Below, piece by piece: positions 49,906-58,290 of a DNA stretch of 64,000 nucleotides. The notes under the pieces are model-generated. The model saw only the letters and a program-made list of their open reading frames with translations. It made no database searches and was not told the DNA's origin. Source of the DNA: Nitrososphaera sp. UBA210 (GTDB lineage Archaea; Thermoproteota; Nitrososphaeria; Nitrososphaerales; Nitrososphaeraceae); NCBI GenBank assembly GCA_002494895.1, contig DADA01000083.1, positions 4,086 to 68,085 on the forward strand, given 5' to 3'. The stretch's first letter is position 1. Every line of letters starts with the position of its first letter. A program made the translations under genes and the position numbers.

Positions 49906-51057
49906 TCAGCGGGATTCAGAATCCACAAAAACTGAATGGGAAGTAGCTTCAAAAATCTCTTCATTTTCACCCTCACTTGCCACGGCGGAAATAGTGTAGA
50001 CCCCGTCCTCGCTGACGGCCCTGGCAAGATCGAAAGTGATGTGAACGTCATTGTCTTTAGAAACATCCCATCTGTCGGCAACGATCAGGCTGTATCCTTC
50101 CGGCTTTTCGTAATAGTACCCCGGCGGAAGTGGCTTGACAACATTTGCCACTAGCTGGCCGGCAGAATACGAAAGCGATCTCTTGTTCTGCTCGTAGATT
50201 GTCGGATCTGGCGGCGGGTCGTAAAGAACAGAAACATAGCGAATATTACCTTCCATCAATTGTCCGGAAATCATGACTTGGTTGCCTCTCATCTCTATGT
50301 CAAGTCCATAATTGTTCTCAAAGTTCTGCACGAATGCAAGATAATACTCATCGTAAACGATCCCTATGCTGACATGCGTGTGATACTCGTTCAGGATGTT
50401 GTTCCTGTGGCCATCATCGCAACATTCCTTATCTTCATACATCATTTCATACTGCAGTTCTTCTGTGGTAGTTACCGGATCGATTCTTTCGCAGTCATAG
50501 AGGATATTGTTGACGCACTCTTCGTACTGTGCCTTGCTAAATCCCGCGATGGCAACATTCTGACTTACGGCACCCGTCCCGTCGTACCTTGTATAGGTCA
50601 TGTACGGCTTTTCTCCGTTTGACATCCAATGCGAGATCTGTTTGTTCCTGAATACGTCCTCTGCATGAATCTGCGCCGCCTGGTTCGAGCTGAGAGCGAC
50701 GGGAGATACGCCAAAAGTTTCTCTGTCCTTGTTAATCGCTAAAAGTGCGCTTTGTATCAGCTCTTCTTGGGGAACGATCCTTGGCTCCTGGCCCGTGGGT
50801 GGAAGAACAGAGATGTTTGGAATGTCTGGTTCGGGTGACAGCGGCAGGACTGACGAGAGTGATGGGACCAACAAGACGACGGCAGCGAGTGCCATGGCAA
50901 TACCCGCGCCAAGCGCCACCTTGCGGCCAATTCCACTATTCTTCTCAGGCCGCGATTCGCTCATGAACCGATTGACCGCACCACAGCGGGGGCAGGCAGA
51001 AAAATAGGCATCATACCTGTTTGCGCATTCCGCACAGTCCACCCACGACTCTACCAT
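49906..51057 (-). CDS. Zinc-ribbon, membrane-anchored CAP/SCP-domain protein
   Basis: 383 residues. N-terminal cytoplasmic zinc ribbon (CAECANRY...CPRCGAVNRF, about 8-30), one membrane helix (VALGAGIAMALAAVVLLVPSL), a proline linker and an external CAP domain (about 105-265) with the expected sequence NKDRETFGVSPVALSSNQAAQIHAEDV, ISHWMSNG, SQNVA, GHRNNILNEYHTHVSIGIVYD. A C-terminal beta domain follows. CAP proteins on prokaryotic surfaces bind or degrade matrix components; catalytic use is unproved. ATG 51057. The internal zinc ribbon on such a protein is unusual. Confidence 0.78.
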   Translation of the reverse strand: MVESWVDCAECANRYDAYFSACPRCGAVNRFMSESRPEKNSGIGRKVALGAGIAMALAAVVLLVPSLSSVLPLSPEPDIPNISVLPPTGQEPRIVPQEELIQSALLAINKDRETFGVSPVALSSNQAAQIHAEDVFRNKQISHWMSNGEKPYMTYTRYDGTGAVSQNVAIAGFSKAQYEECVNNILYDCERIDPVTTTEELQYEMMYEDKECCDDGHRNNILNEYHTHVSIGIVYDEYYLAFVQNFENNYGLDIEMRGNQVMISGQLMEGNIRYVSVLYDPPPDPTIYEQNKRSLSYSAGQLVANVVKPLPPGYYYEKPEGYSLIVADRWDVSKDNDVHITFDLARAVSEDGVYTISAVASEGENEEIFEATSHSVFVDSESR

Positions 51058-51360
51058 GTGAGAGAAATCTCAGTGAGACCATTAGATGCACTATAGAATA
51101 GACTTTGCACTATGTCTGCGCATACATACAACCGCTCAAATATCCTCATCGCTTGCACTAGAGGGCTGATACCGAACGCCCTTGAACTAGTCCTCTCTAA
51201 TGGCCTTTAACACAGGCTCCCGTGGCATTCTGTGAAGGACCATCGGTTCCATCTCAGCACGCGCACATTGGTATGCTTAAAAAGGAAACCTATCGATATG
51301 TAGGCGAAAGCTACGTGCTTACCCTTATTATAATTCTCAGAGAAATCTGCACTTAAAGAT
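51058..51360. other. Intergenic region between divergent genes
   Basis: About 300 nt. TGAGA-GAAA-TCTCA (about 51059-51072) is a small hairpin with a GNRA-type loop just before the CAP gene. The plus-strand TATA TTATTATAAT at 51328-51337 serves the gene at 51361. The ten-mer AGAGAAATCT occurs near each end (51061 and 51339). No gene seen. Confidence 0.4.
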
Positions 51361-51885
51361 ATGATGATACTGAGCAGGCCGATGGAAGTAATGATTATCG
51401 TCGGGCTCAACGGCGCGATCGGCGCCATCCTGTTGATGAACGGGCTTACATCGGCAGGTGGGTTTCCGGAAGTATCGTTTAACACTCCGGGTTCTTTGCC
51501 GGGAGTATCCGTGTTGTTTGGCATCCTGTCAATTGCCGGCCTGCTGAAAATTCCCATCGGAATTGGATTCCTTGGCTCCGCTGCAGGCCTGTTCTTGGGA
51601 AAAGGCTGGGGATGGAGTCTGGCACGCACGCTCCAGTTCGCAGGAATAGCACTGGGATTTGCATTCTTGTACACTTCCGGCGGTGATGTTGGCATGATGC
51701 TAATGTACGTTCTGGGCATGGCCCTGAGCGGAGTGATTTTGGGATTCCTTCATACCGCAGAAATGCGCGAATTCTATGGCAAGCAGATGACGGCCATAGT
51801 ACCGCAGAGAAAGCTTCCAAGAAAGAAGCGGAAGAGTCTCCCGGCGGAAATAGATGACGAAACCTCTACCGCAGAAGTAGAATAG
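51361..51885 (+). CDS. Four-helix membrane protein, unknown function
   Basis: 174 residues with about four hydrophobic helices (VMIIVGLNGAIGAILLM, GVSVLFGILSIAGLL, IGFLGSAAGLFLG, FAGIALGFAFLY, MMLMYVLGMALSGVILGF) and a basic then acidic cytoplasmic tail (RKLPRKKRKSLPAEIDDE). No signature recognised. ATG 51361 with the TATA box about 28 nt upstream, hence leaderless. Convergent with folE. Confidence 0.65.
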   Translation: MMILSRPMEVMIIVGLNGAIGAILLMNGLTSAGGFPEVSFNTPGSLPGVSVLFGILSIAGLLKIPIGIGFLGSAAGLFLGKGWGWSLARTLQFAGIALGFAFLYTSGGDVGMMLMYVLGMALSGVILGFLHTAEMREFYGKQMTAIVPQRKLPRKKRKSLPAEIDDETSTAEVE

Positions 51886-51922
51886 TAAAAAACGAAATCA
51901 TATTCTTGCGAACATCCGCAGA

Positions 51923-52507
51923 TTATATGGATCCAATCTCGGATTTGGGTCGGTGTATCAGAGCCATGACGTGTTCGCGTACATCCTTCTGGGTCATTAC
52001 TCCCCGGTGAGCAATGGTCGTAATAGAGCTGTCATTTCTGACGCCGCGCATTTTCATGCACAGATGCTCTCCTTCAGCGATAACCAGGGCTCCCTTCACT
52101 CCCATCCTGTACAGCTCGTCCGCGACCTGCTTTGTGAGCCTCTCCTGAATCTGGAGTCTGCGCGAATATTTTTCGACTAGCCGAACAAGCTTTGACACGC
52201 CAAATACCCTTCCTGAGGGGACGTATGCAACATGAATCTTGCCAAAGAACGGGAGCATGTGGTGTTCACACATGCTGTAGAACTGGATATCCTTTGCGAT
52301 TATTGCTTCGGTCTCTTCGGAAAAGCTCACGTCAAGCTCTGCATCCATCACGTACCCGCCAAAAATCTCTTCGTACATGTCTGCAATGCGATCAGGTGTG
52401 CCGGCGAGGCCCTCTCTGTCCGGGTTCTCGCCGAGCTCTTGAAGCAACTGCCGAACGATCTTCGCAACCTTTCTCTTGTTGATTGCTGACCTTCCTGACG
52501 ATGTCAC
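51923..52507 (-). CDS. folE: GTP cyclohydrolase I (bacterial type)
   Basis: 194 residues. Converts GTP to dihydroneopterin triphosphate, here most likely the first step to preQ0 and archaeosine given its neighbours. Zinc ligands in SMCEHHMLPF (Cys and His) and GEHLCMKMRG (His and Cys), plus the conserved PSGRVFGVSKLVRLVEKYSRRLQIQERLT. Euryarchaea use the unrelated MptA, so a FolE here is typical of Thaumarchaeota. GTG start at 52507; last gene of a minus-strand queC-queE-folE operon, 7 nt after queE. Confidence 0.94.
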   Translation of the reverse strand: MTSSGRSAINKRKVAKIVRQLLQELGENPDREGLAGTPDRIADMYEEIFGGYVMDAELDVSFSEETEAIIAKDIQFYSMCEHHMLPFFGKIHVAYVPSGRVFGVSKLVRLVEKYSRRLQIQERLTKQVADELYRMGVKGALVIAEGEHLCMKMRGVRNDSSITTIAHRGVMTQKDVREHVMALIHRPKSEIGSI

Positions 52508-52514
52508 TGCTTTC

Positions 52515-53255
52515 TTATCTGGCTCCTATTGCCTTGTGCATCTGTGGCACGATTCGGACCTGTTCGTAAACAGGATAGACTGCGTCATAAAAATCAAAAA
52601 GCCTCTCCAATGTGGGCTCGTCAATTTTATCGCTCGGCTGTATTATAAATCCTGCTATATCAGCCGGCTTTACGATGTTGAACACCCTGTGAACCAGGTC
52701 CCTGAACTCCTTGATGCTCGACGAATTTGTAACGACTATCTTGATGTAAGTTGTCTTTTTGCTCCGGACTGCCAGCTCTAGACATTCAAGCTCGTTATTC
52801 AAGAGATTGTCATGATTTCTTTCGTCAACCACTTTGGAGTCTTTCAGCTTGAATTCTATCTTGCAGATATCGAAAAATGGCATAACTTTTGCGAACCTGC
52901 CTGAATCATAGCATGCGGATTCCAGGTATGTCCGCAGATGCCGTTCTTCCTTTACGAACCTGGCAAGCTCGATCAAGGCTTCGTGCTGGGCGAGCGGCTC
53001 TCCCCCCGTAAAATTGACCTTGTAGGTGTTTGGTTGAAGGCTTTCTGAAATGAATGACTTTGCATCTTCGACAGAGTACTCTTTCCCGCTGTCAATAGGC
53101 AGGGAATTCGGAGTGTCACACCAGTGGCATTTGAGCGGGCAGCCGGCCATCCTGACGAACATCGTCTTGGTCCCGAACAGTATGCCCTCGCCCTCAATGC
53201 TAGTGAATATTTCGCTGAGCCTTACTGCTTTTTCGCCTACTGTTCTCTGTCGCAT
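52515..53255 (-). CDS. queE: 7-Carboxy-7-deazaguanine synthase (radical SAM)
   Basis: 246 residues. Radical SAM enzyme contracting the ring of 6-carboxy-tetrahydropterin to CDG. Iron-sulfur motif CPLKCHWC (about 35-42), FTSIEGEG at the start (substrate/SAM loop) and NFTGGEPL (about 80). Start ATG 53255 lies 56 nt inside queC, an unusually long overlap, but no later start fits before the EIFTSIEGEG motif. Part of the preQ0 branch for archaeosine in tRNA. QueD is not in the window. Confidence 0.92.
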   Translation of the reverse strand: MRQRTVGEKAVRLSEIFTSIEGEGILFGTKTMFVRMAGCPLKCHWCDTPNSLPIDSGKEYSVEDAKSFISESLQPNTYKVNFTGGEPLAQHEALIELARFVKEERHLRTYLESACYDSGRFAKVMPFFDICKIEFKLKDSKVVDERNHDNLLNNELECLELAVRSKKTTYIKIVVTNSSSIKEFRDLVHRVFNIVKPADIAGFIIQPSDKIDEPTLERLFDFYDAVYPVYEQVRIVPQMHKAIGAR

Positions 53256-53937
53256 ATTTGGTCCTGTCCCTTATCCGTGCACTGATGAATGCATTTTTCC
53301 TATTTATACACGATTCGCAAGAGCCGCAGTGTATGCGCTCCCCGCCTGACAAGACCCCGTCAGAATAGCAGCTCCAGGTACGGAATGTCCTGTCGCCCAG
53401 TATATCATGGCCAGCTTTCAGGAGCGCTGATTTGTCCAAGTTAATCATTGCTGGCGAGATGACAGAAACCTGCTTGCGCTGACCGCGCGATTCTGCCAGA
53501 TTGAGTGCTTCATTAATAGCCTTCACAAAAGCCGGCCTGCAGTCGGGATAGTTGGCGGCGTCTCCGGTGTGTGCGCCGTACGCGACTGTCCTTGCCCCGA
53601 TACTCATCGCCCATGCAGTTGCAATCGCAATAAATACAGCATTTCGCACAGGTACAACCAAGCTCTGTGTGAACGCCGGAGAAATCCTCTGCCTGGAATC
53701 GGTAAGCGCGTTGCTCTTGCCGTACAGTGACTTCATAAAGCTAATGTCGACGACCTCGTGGCCACTGGCCTTTAGGACTTTGGCAAAATAACGCGCTCGT
53801 TCGATTTCTCTCATGGCGCGCTGCCCGTACGCAAAAGTCATAAGGTAGATGTCGTAGTCTTTGGCCAGCAGGGCAGCATAGCAAGTAGAATCGAGACCTC
53901 CGCTTACGATACAGACTGCGCGGGGCTTTGGGGCCAA
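53200..53937 (-). CDS. queC: 7-Cyano-7-deazaguanine synthase
   Basis: 245 residues. ATP-dependent conversion of CDG to preQ0. PP-loop SGGLDSTCYAALLA at residue 12 and the zinc-binding cluster WSCYSDG...CGSCESCINR near 195-215. First gene of the operon; TTG start 53937 with a TATA box (TTTAATAG on the minus strand at about 53963-53970) close to 27 nt upstream. PreQ0 is inserted into tRNA by the archaeal transglycosylase and later converted to archaeosine. Confidence 0.94.
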   Translation of the reverse strand: MAPKPRAVCIVSGGLDSTCYAALLAKDYDIYLMTFAYGQRAMREIERARYFAKVLKASGHEVVDISFMKSLYGKSNALTDSRQRISPAFTQSLVVPVRNAVFIAIATAWAMSIGARTVAYGAHTGDAANYPDCRPAFVKAINEALNLAESRGQRKQVSVISPAMINLDKSALLKAGHDILGDRTFRTWSCYSDGVLSGGERIHCGSCESCINRKNAFISARIRDRTKYATENSRRKSSKAQRNIH

Positions 53938-53964
53938 CTCGATACACTGAAAGTTCAGCTGCTA

Positions 53965-54444
53965 TTAAACAGTGGTGTGGCGCTCGATGATATTCTTGTG
54001 TTTCGGGTACAACCTGACTAGATCCGTTCTGCCTCCCAGCTCCCAGTCGCGGTAGTCAAAACCCGGCGAGACGGTGCAACCAGCAAGGCAGTACGATCTT
54101 TGGTTCTGCAGCGACGCAGAAAACCAGGATCCTGCCTCTACTGCGGCCTGCCTTCCGCTCTCTTTTCCAATACTTGTCTTTGACAAAATCCCGTCCCTTA
54201 TCACGTACAGGTTCAGCGATCCTCCAGAGTAATGGTGCCAGATCTCGTCTGACTTGATCCTGTGAAACGCAGAGAACTGGTCACCAACCAGCATGTAATA
54301 GATGGCGGTGGAGGCATGTCGCTTCCCGGAGAATCCGTCTGCACTGACCATCGTCTTTGACTTGTAGGTCTGTGCAAAATATCCACCTTCGGGGTGTTTC
54401 TGTAGATGAAGCCTCTTTATCCACAAGAGCGCCTGCTTTTGCAA
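53965..54444 (-). CDS. Cupin_5 (DUF985) protein
   Basis: 159 residues with the cupin_5 markers LHLQKHPEGGYFAQTYKSK, STAIYYMLVGDQFSAFHRIKSDEIWHHYSGG and TVSPGFDYRDWELG near the end. A single-domain RmlC-like cupin; a sugar-binding or regulatory role is suggested for the family but none is proven. TTG start 54444, with a TATA-like element TTTAATACA about 27 nt upstream; separate from queC by 27 nt, so possibly independent. Confidence 0.8.
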   Translation of the reverse strand: MQKQALLWIKRLHLQKHPEGGYFAQTYKSKTMVSADGFSGKRHASTAIYYMLVGDQFSAFHRIKSDEIWHHYSGGSLNLYVIRDGILSKTSIGKESGRQAAVEAGSWFSASLQNQRSYCLAGCTVSPGFDYRDWELGGRTDLVRLYPKHKNIIERHTTV

Positions 54445-54543
54445 CTTTCAAAGCAGGGACTCGGATTGTATTAAACCTGTGGGGCTATGGAGTCCTTGAA
54501 AGACATTAATGCGGGCTGGAAGCGATTACGCTAATATCTTGTC

Positions 54544-55746
54544 ATGATCATCGGCTTGATAGGCAAGGCCAACGTAGGCAAGTCAACGTTCTTTAACGCC
54601 GCAACCGAGCTCGCAGTCCCTGCCGCGAATTATCCCTTTACAACCATAGAGCCAAACGTCGGAGTGGCGTATGCCAGGGTAAAATGCGTCTGCCGCGATT
54701 TCGGCGTCCAGGATAACCCTGTCCACTCGATGTGCATTGATGGCAACCGGTTTATCCCGGTAAAGCTCGTGGACATTGCAGGCCTTGTTCCTGGCGCTCA
54801 TGCCGGCAAGGGTCTTGGCAACAAATTCCTGGACGATGCAAGGCAGGCCGATGCTCTGATACACATAGTCGACGCGTCGGGCTCTACCGACAGCAATGGG
54901 AAGACTGTTCCTGCCGGGGCTGGAGACCCAGCGAATGACATAGAGTTTGTTGAAGAGGAATTTGATCTCTGGCTTGCTTCGATCGTTGGACGCGACTGGT
55001 CCAAGACGGCAAGGGAAACTGAAAGCCAGGGACAAAAACTGGAACAGATGCTTGCCAAGAGGTTGTCGGGGCTTGCGATCTCTGAACAGTCCATAGCGGC
55101 CGCCCTGCACGCTTCAGGCCTTGCGTCAAAGAAACCTGTGGCGTGGACCGAGCAGGACATACTTGCGTTTTGCAAGCTGCTGCGTTCGCAGGCCAAACCG
55201 TTCATGATCGCAGCCAACAAGGCGGACCTTCCTTCTGCCGACGCGAACATTGAAAAGATGAGGGCAAACGGACTCGCGCTGGTGCCCTGCGCATCAGAGG
55301 CTGAAGTCCTTCTGCGCAAGGCCTCAAAGAAGGGGGTGCTGCATTACCTACCCGGCGACGGATCGTTTGAAATCAGGAAAGGTGTCGAGCTGAACGCGCT
55401 GCAGCAAAAGGCACTGGACATCGTAAAGTCGTTGATGGCGAAATACGGTTCTACAGGCGTCCAGGAAGTCATCAACATGGCCTGCTTCAAGCTTCTTAAA
55501 ATGGTGGCAGTCTATCCAGTCGAAGACGAATTCAAGCTTACGGACAAGAAGGGCAACGTGCTTCCTGATGTCAGGTTGCTGCCGGACGGCTCCACCACAA
55601 AGGACTTGGCTGGAACTATACACGCGGATCTTGCCAAGGGTTTTCTCTATGCTATTGATGCGCGGACAAAGCAGAGGATCGGTGCGGACCACCGGCTAAA
55701 GAACAGCGACGTGATAAAAATTGTCTCTGCAGCAAGCAGGGGCTGA
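54544..55746 (+). CDS. ychF: YchF/Obg-type GTPase with TGS domain
   Basis: 400 residues. P-loop GKANVGKSTFFNA (residue 7), YPFTTIEPNVGV, switch II DIAGLVPGAHAGKGLGNKF, NKAD (about 225), and a C-terminal TGS domain (YPVEDEFKLTDKKGNVLPDVRLLPDGSTTKDLAGTIHADLAKGF). Belongs to the OLA1/YchF branch of translation-associated P-loop proteins. Ends 1 nt before the kae1 start region, so the two are probably co-transcribed. Confidence 0.93.
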   Translation: MIIGLIGKANVGKSTFFNAATELAVPAANYPFTTIEPNVGVAYARVKCVCRDFGVQDNPVHSMCIDGNRFIPVKLVDIAGLVPGAHAGKGLGNKFLDDARQADALIHIVDASGSTDSNGKTVPAGAGDPANDIEFVEEEFDLWLASIVGRDWSKTARETESQGQKLEQMLAKRLSGLAISEQSIAAALHASGLASKKPVAWTEQDILAFCKLLRSQAKPFMIAANKADLPSADANIEKMRANGLALVPCASEAEVLLRKASKKGVLHYLPGDGSFEIRKGVELNALQQKALDIVKSLMAKYGSTGVQEVINMACFKLLKMVAVYPVEDEFKLTDKKGNVLPDVRLLPDGSTTKDLAGTIHADLAKGFLYAIDARTKQRIGADHRLKNSDVIKIVSAASRG

Positions 55747-55747
55747 T

Positions 55748-56749
55748 ATGATGCTCTGTCTCGGAGTAGAAAGCACTGCTCACACGTTCGCGTGCTCTGT
55801 GGTCGATTCTAGTGGCAGGATTCGTTCCGACGTTCGAGACATCCACAGGCCGCATGAAGGCAAGGGGATCCACCCAAGGGACGCGTCAAGGCACCACATG
55901 GAAGCATCATCCAAAGTGTTGCATGACGCGCTTGATTCCGCAGCCGTTTCAATGAAAGATATCGACATTATCGGATATTCTGCCGGGCCGGGACTTGGGC
56001 CATGCCTTCGGGTAGGTGCAGTTGTGGCAAGGGCGCTGGCCGGCTATTATAGCAAGCCTCTTGTGCCCGTCAACCATGCACTCGGGCACATCGAGCTAGG
56101 TGCGCTATTGACTGGTGCATCTGATCCACTGGTTCTGCTCGTCTCAGGGGGTCATACGATGCTGCTCGCATTTTCTCATGGCCGCTGGCGGGTATTTGGT
56201 GAGACGCTGGATATAACGGTCGGACAGCTGCTGGACCAGTTCGGAAGGTCACTCGGGTTTTCTTCTCCGTGCGGTGGACGAATAGAAGAGATCTCGGAAA
56301 AATCGTCTGGGGAATACCTGCAGCTTCCCTATGCCATCAAGGGAAATGATGTCTCATTTTCCGGTCTTCTTACAGCGGCGATAAGGATGGCATCAGAGAA
56401 TAGGACCAAGCTTGCAGACGTCTGTTCTTCTCTGCAAGAGACTTCATTTGCAATGATTGCAGAGGCCGTAGAGCGGGCACTCTCTTTCACCGGAAAAAAG
56501 CAGGCAATGATAGTTGGCGGGGTGGCCGCGAACAAAAAGCTTGGCCAGATGCTTCAGCAGGCCTGTGAAAGGCATGGAGCCACGCTATTTGCGTGCCCGA
56601 CAGAGTTCGCAGGCGACAACGGGGCGCAGATTTCCTGGACTGCTCTACAGCAGTACAGGGCTGAAAAAAAGCAGGTCAGCATAGAGAAATCATACGTCAG
56701 TCAGTCGTGGCGGCTCGACACGGTTGACGTCAGCTGGCGCCTGCCTTGA
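55748..56749 (+). CDS. kae1: Kae1/TsaD, tRNA threonylcarbamoyladenosine synthesis
   Basis: 334 residues, ATG 55748. Catalytic subunit of KEOPS that transfers threonylcarbamoyl to A37 of ANN-decoding tRNAs. Metal-binding region NHALGHIE (about 113-120), nucleotide loop VSGGHTM (about 138), and GDNGAQI near the C-terminus are the ASKHA-family signatures of Kae1. The longer frame from 55721 reads into ychF and is not needed. Followed by a convergent small gene and then bud32. Confidence 0.95.
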   Translation: MMLCLGVESTAHTFACSVVDSSGRIRSDVRDIHRPHEGKGIHPRDASRHHMEASSKVLHDALDSAAVSMKDIDIIGYSAGPGLGPCLRVGAVVARALAGYYSKPLVPVNHALGHIELGALLTGASDPLVLLVSGGHTMLLAFSHGRWRVFGETLDITVGQLLDQFGRSLGFSSPCGGRIEEISEKSSGEYLQLPYAIKGNDVSFSGLLTAAIRMASENRTKLADVCSSLQETSFAMIAEAVERALSFTGKKQAMIVGGVAANKKLGQMLQQACERHGATLFACPTEFAGDNGAQISWTALQQYRAEKKQVSIEKSYVSQSWRLDTVDVSWRLP

Positions 56750-57053
56750 GCGCCTTTATCTGCCGTTCCCACTGTCCATTGCTAAAGACTCCAAACTTGT
56801 AGTTGATATCGCCAGAGCTGACCACGAGCTTCTTTACTAGAAAGCCCTCCGACCTGACGGAGGATATCTTTTCAAGTGGGATGTCAAGTGCGATCTCGCC
56901 TTCCTTCTTTGACAGAGTCGCCATCCTTCCCTGTGTTTTTTGGAACACGAGCCGGTTGTTGGTCAGTATCAATATCCCGCTTCTAAGCTTGTCCTCGGCA
57001 CAATCCTCGTCCAGGACGATCTTTTCTCCGGGCGCCGGCTCAAAGTTCACCAC
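56730..57053 (-). CDS. Small PH/GRAM-like protein
   Basis: 107 residues. Beta-rich with the repeated pattern EKIVLDEDCAEDK, SGILILTNNRLVFQKTQG, DIPLEKISSVRSEGFLVKKLVV, YKFGVFSNGQWERQIKAL, the layout of the PH-like domains found in archaea and bacteria (YokE/GRAM). No catalytic residue. It sits between kae1 and bud32 on the opposite strand, overlapping kae1 by 20 nt. Function unknown. Confidence 0.7.
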   Translation of the reverse strand: MVNFEPAPGEKIVLDEDCAEDKLRSGILILTNNRLVFQKTQGRMATLSKKEGEIALDIPLEKISSVRSEGFLVKKLVVSSGDINYKFGVFSNGQWERQIKALKAGAS

Positions 57054-57086
57054 GTTTTTATCTCCTAGCCAGAGGCTATATTATGA

Positions 57087-57701
57087 TTGCAGCCGCGGCT
57101 CATGAAAAAGGGCGCAGAGGCGGACATTTATCTTGTCGACTGGTTCGGCAGAAAAGCAGTATCAAAGATCCGCTCGCCAAAGCCGTACCGGCACAAAGAG
57201 CTTGACGCGGTACTTCGGAAGCGAAGAACGATACACGAGGCAGCCTTGATGTCCGCTGCAAAGGCCACCGGAGTGGTCTGTCCTTTCATTTTCTTTGTGG
57301 ACCCATCAAGGGCCGAGATAATAATGGAGTTTGTGAAGGGAAGCAATGCCCGCGATGCATTAACTCCTGCTCTCTGCGAAAAACTCGGCCGGTGCGCCGC
57401 AATGCTTCACTCTGGCAACATTATCCACGGAGACCTTACAACTTCAAACTTTATCGTCGACGGGAAAAAGCTGGTCCTGCTGGACTTTGGGCTTGCCTAC
57501 TATTCAGAGCGAGCTGAGGATGCGGCAACTGATCTGCGGCTGATAAAAGAAGTGTTTACTAGTGCGCACGTGGAGGTCAAAGGGAGCTTCCAGCGTTTTA
57601 TGAAAGGCTATTCAAGCATAGCGGGAAAGAAAAGGGCTCAGAAGATACGAAAGAATGTCCGCGAGATCGAGCAACGTGGTAGGTACGCGCGCTTCACCTA
57701 G
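57087..57701 (+). CDS. bud32: Bud32 kinase/ATPase, KEOPS subunit
   Basis: About 204 residues (TTG 57087, with ATG 57102 as the alternative). Minimal protein kinase fold: KKGAEADIYLVDWFGRKAVSKIR (Gly-loop and Lys), catalytic HGDLTTSNFIV and metal-binding LDFGLAYYSE, with the C-terminal RGRYAR tail typical of Bud32. Stimulates Kae1. In many archaea kae1 and bud32 are fused; here they are separate with an unrelated gene between. TATA GTTTTTATC about 27 nt before 57087. Confidence 0.92.
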   Translation: MQPRLMKKGAEADIYLVDWFGRKAVSKIRSPKPYRHKELDAVLRKRRTIHEAALMSAAKATGVVCPFIFFVDPSRAEIIMEFVKGSNARDALTPALCEKLGRCAAMLHSGNIIHGDLTTSNFIVDGKKLVLLDFGLAYYSERAEDAATDLRLIKEVFTSAHVEVKGSFQRFMKGYSSIAGKKRAQKIRKNVREIEQRGRYARFT

Positions 57702-57732
57702 TTTTTATCTTTGGCCATTCTGGATTGTGTAG

Positions 57733-58287
57733 TTGCATCCGGTAACTTTTGCAAGCACCAATCAGAACAAGTTCCTTGAGGTCCAATCCATCCTCTCCGC
57801 TTTTGACATCACTGTGCAGTTCGCGAAGCTCAACCTTGTTGAAGTGCAGTCGGACTCACTTGAAGATATAGCAAGGGAAAAGGCGAGAAGCGCCTTTGCA
57901 GAGTTGCAGAGACCAGTAATAGTAGAAGACGACGGACTCTTCATCGATTCACTGAATGGCTTTCCGGGCCCTTATTCTTCCTTTGTTTTCAGGACAATAG
58001 GAAACGAGGGAATTCTGAAGTTGCTTTCGGGGACAGGGCAGAGATCCGCTTCGTTTCACTCGCTTGTCGCATATCATGACGGACGGGACACATCGATCTT
58101 CGAGGGTATTGTAGAAGGCAATATTTCCGATGAAATCGCTGAAGGGGGATGGGGATACGATCCCATCTTTGTACCTTCCGGCGCCGGATTGACCTTTGCG
58201 CAGCTAAAGGACAGAAAGAACGAATACTCGCATCGAAGGAAGGCCCTTGAGAAATTTGCGCACTTTATGTCGTCGCGAAAGGGCTAG
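57733..58287 (+). CDS. rdgB: XTP/dITP pyrophosphatase (Ham1/RdgB)
   Basis: 184 residues. Removes non-canonical purine nucleoside triphosphates. Markers: FASTNQNKFLEVQSIL at the N-terminus, REKARSAFA, VIVEDDGLFIDSLNGFPGPYSSFVFRTIGN (about 62-90), WGYDPIFVP (about 140) and EYSHRRKAL. TTG 57733 with TATA TTTTTATC about 27 nt upstream. Often linked with kae1/bud32 in archaea, as here. Confidence 0.93.
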   Translation: MHPVTFASTNQNKFLEVQSILSAFDITVQFAKLNLVEVQSDSLEDIAREKARSAFAELQRPVIVEDDGLFIDSLNGFPGPYSSFVFRTIGNEGILKLLSGTGQRSASFHSLVAYHDGRDTSIFEGIVEGNISDEIAEGGWGYDPIFVPSGAGLTFAQLKDRKNEYSHRRKALEKFAHFMSSRKG

Positions 58288-58290
58288 CAT

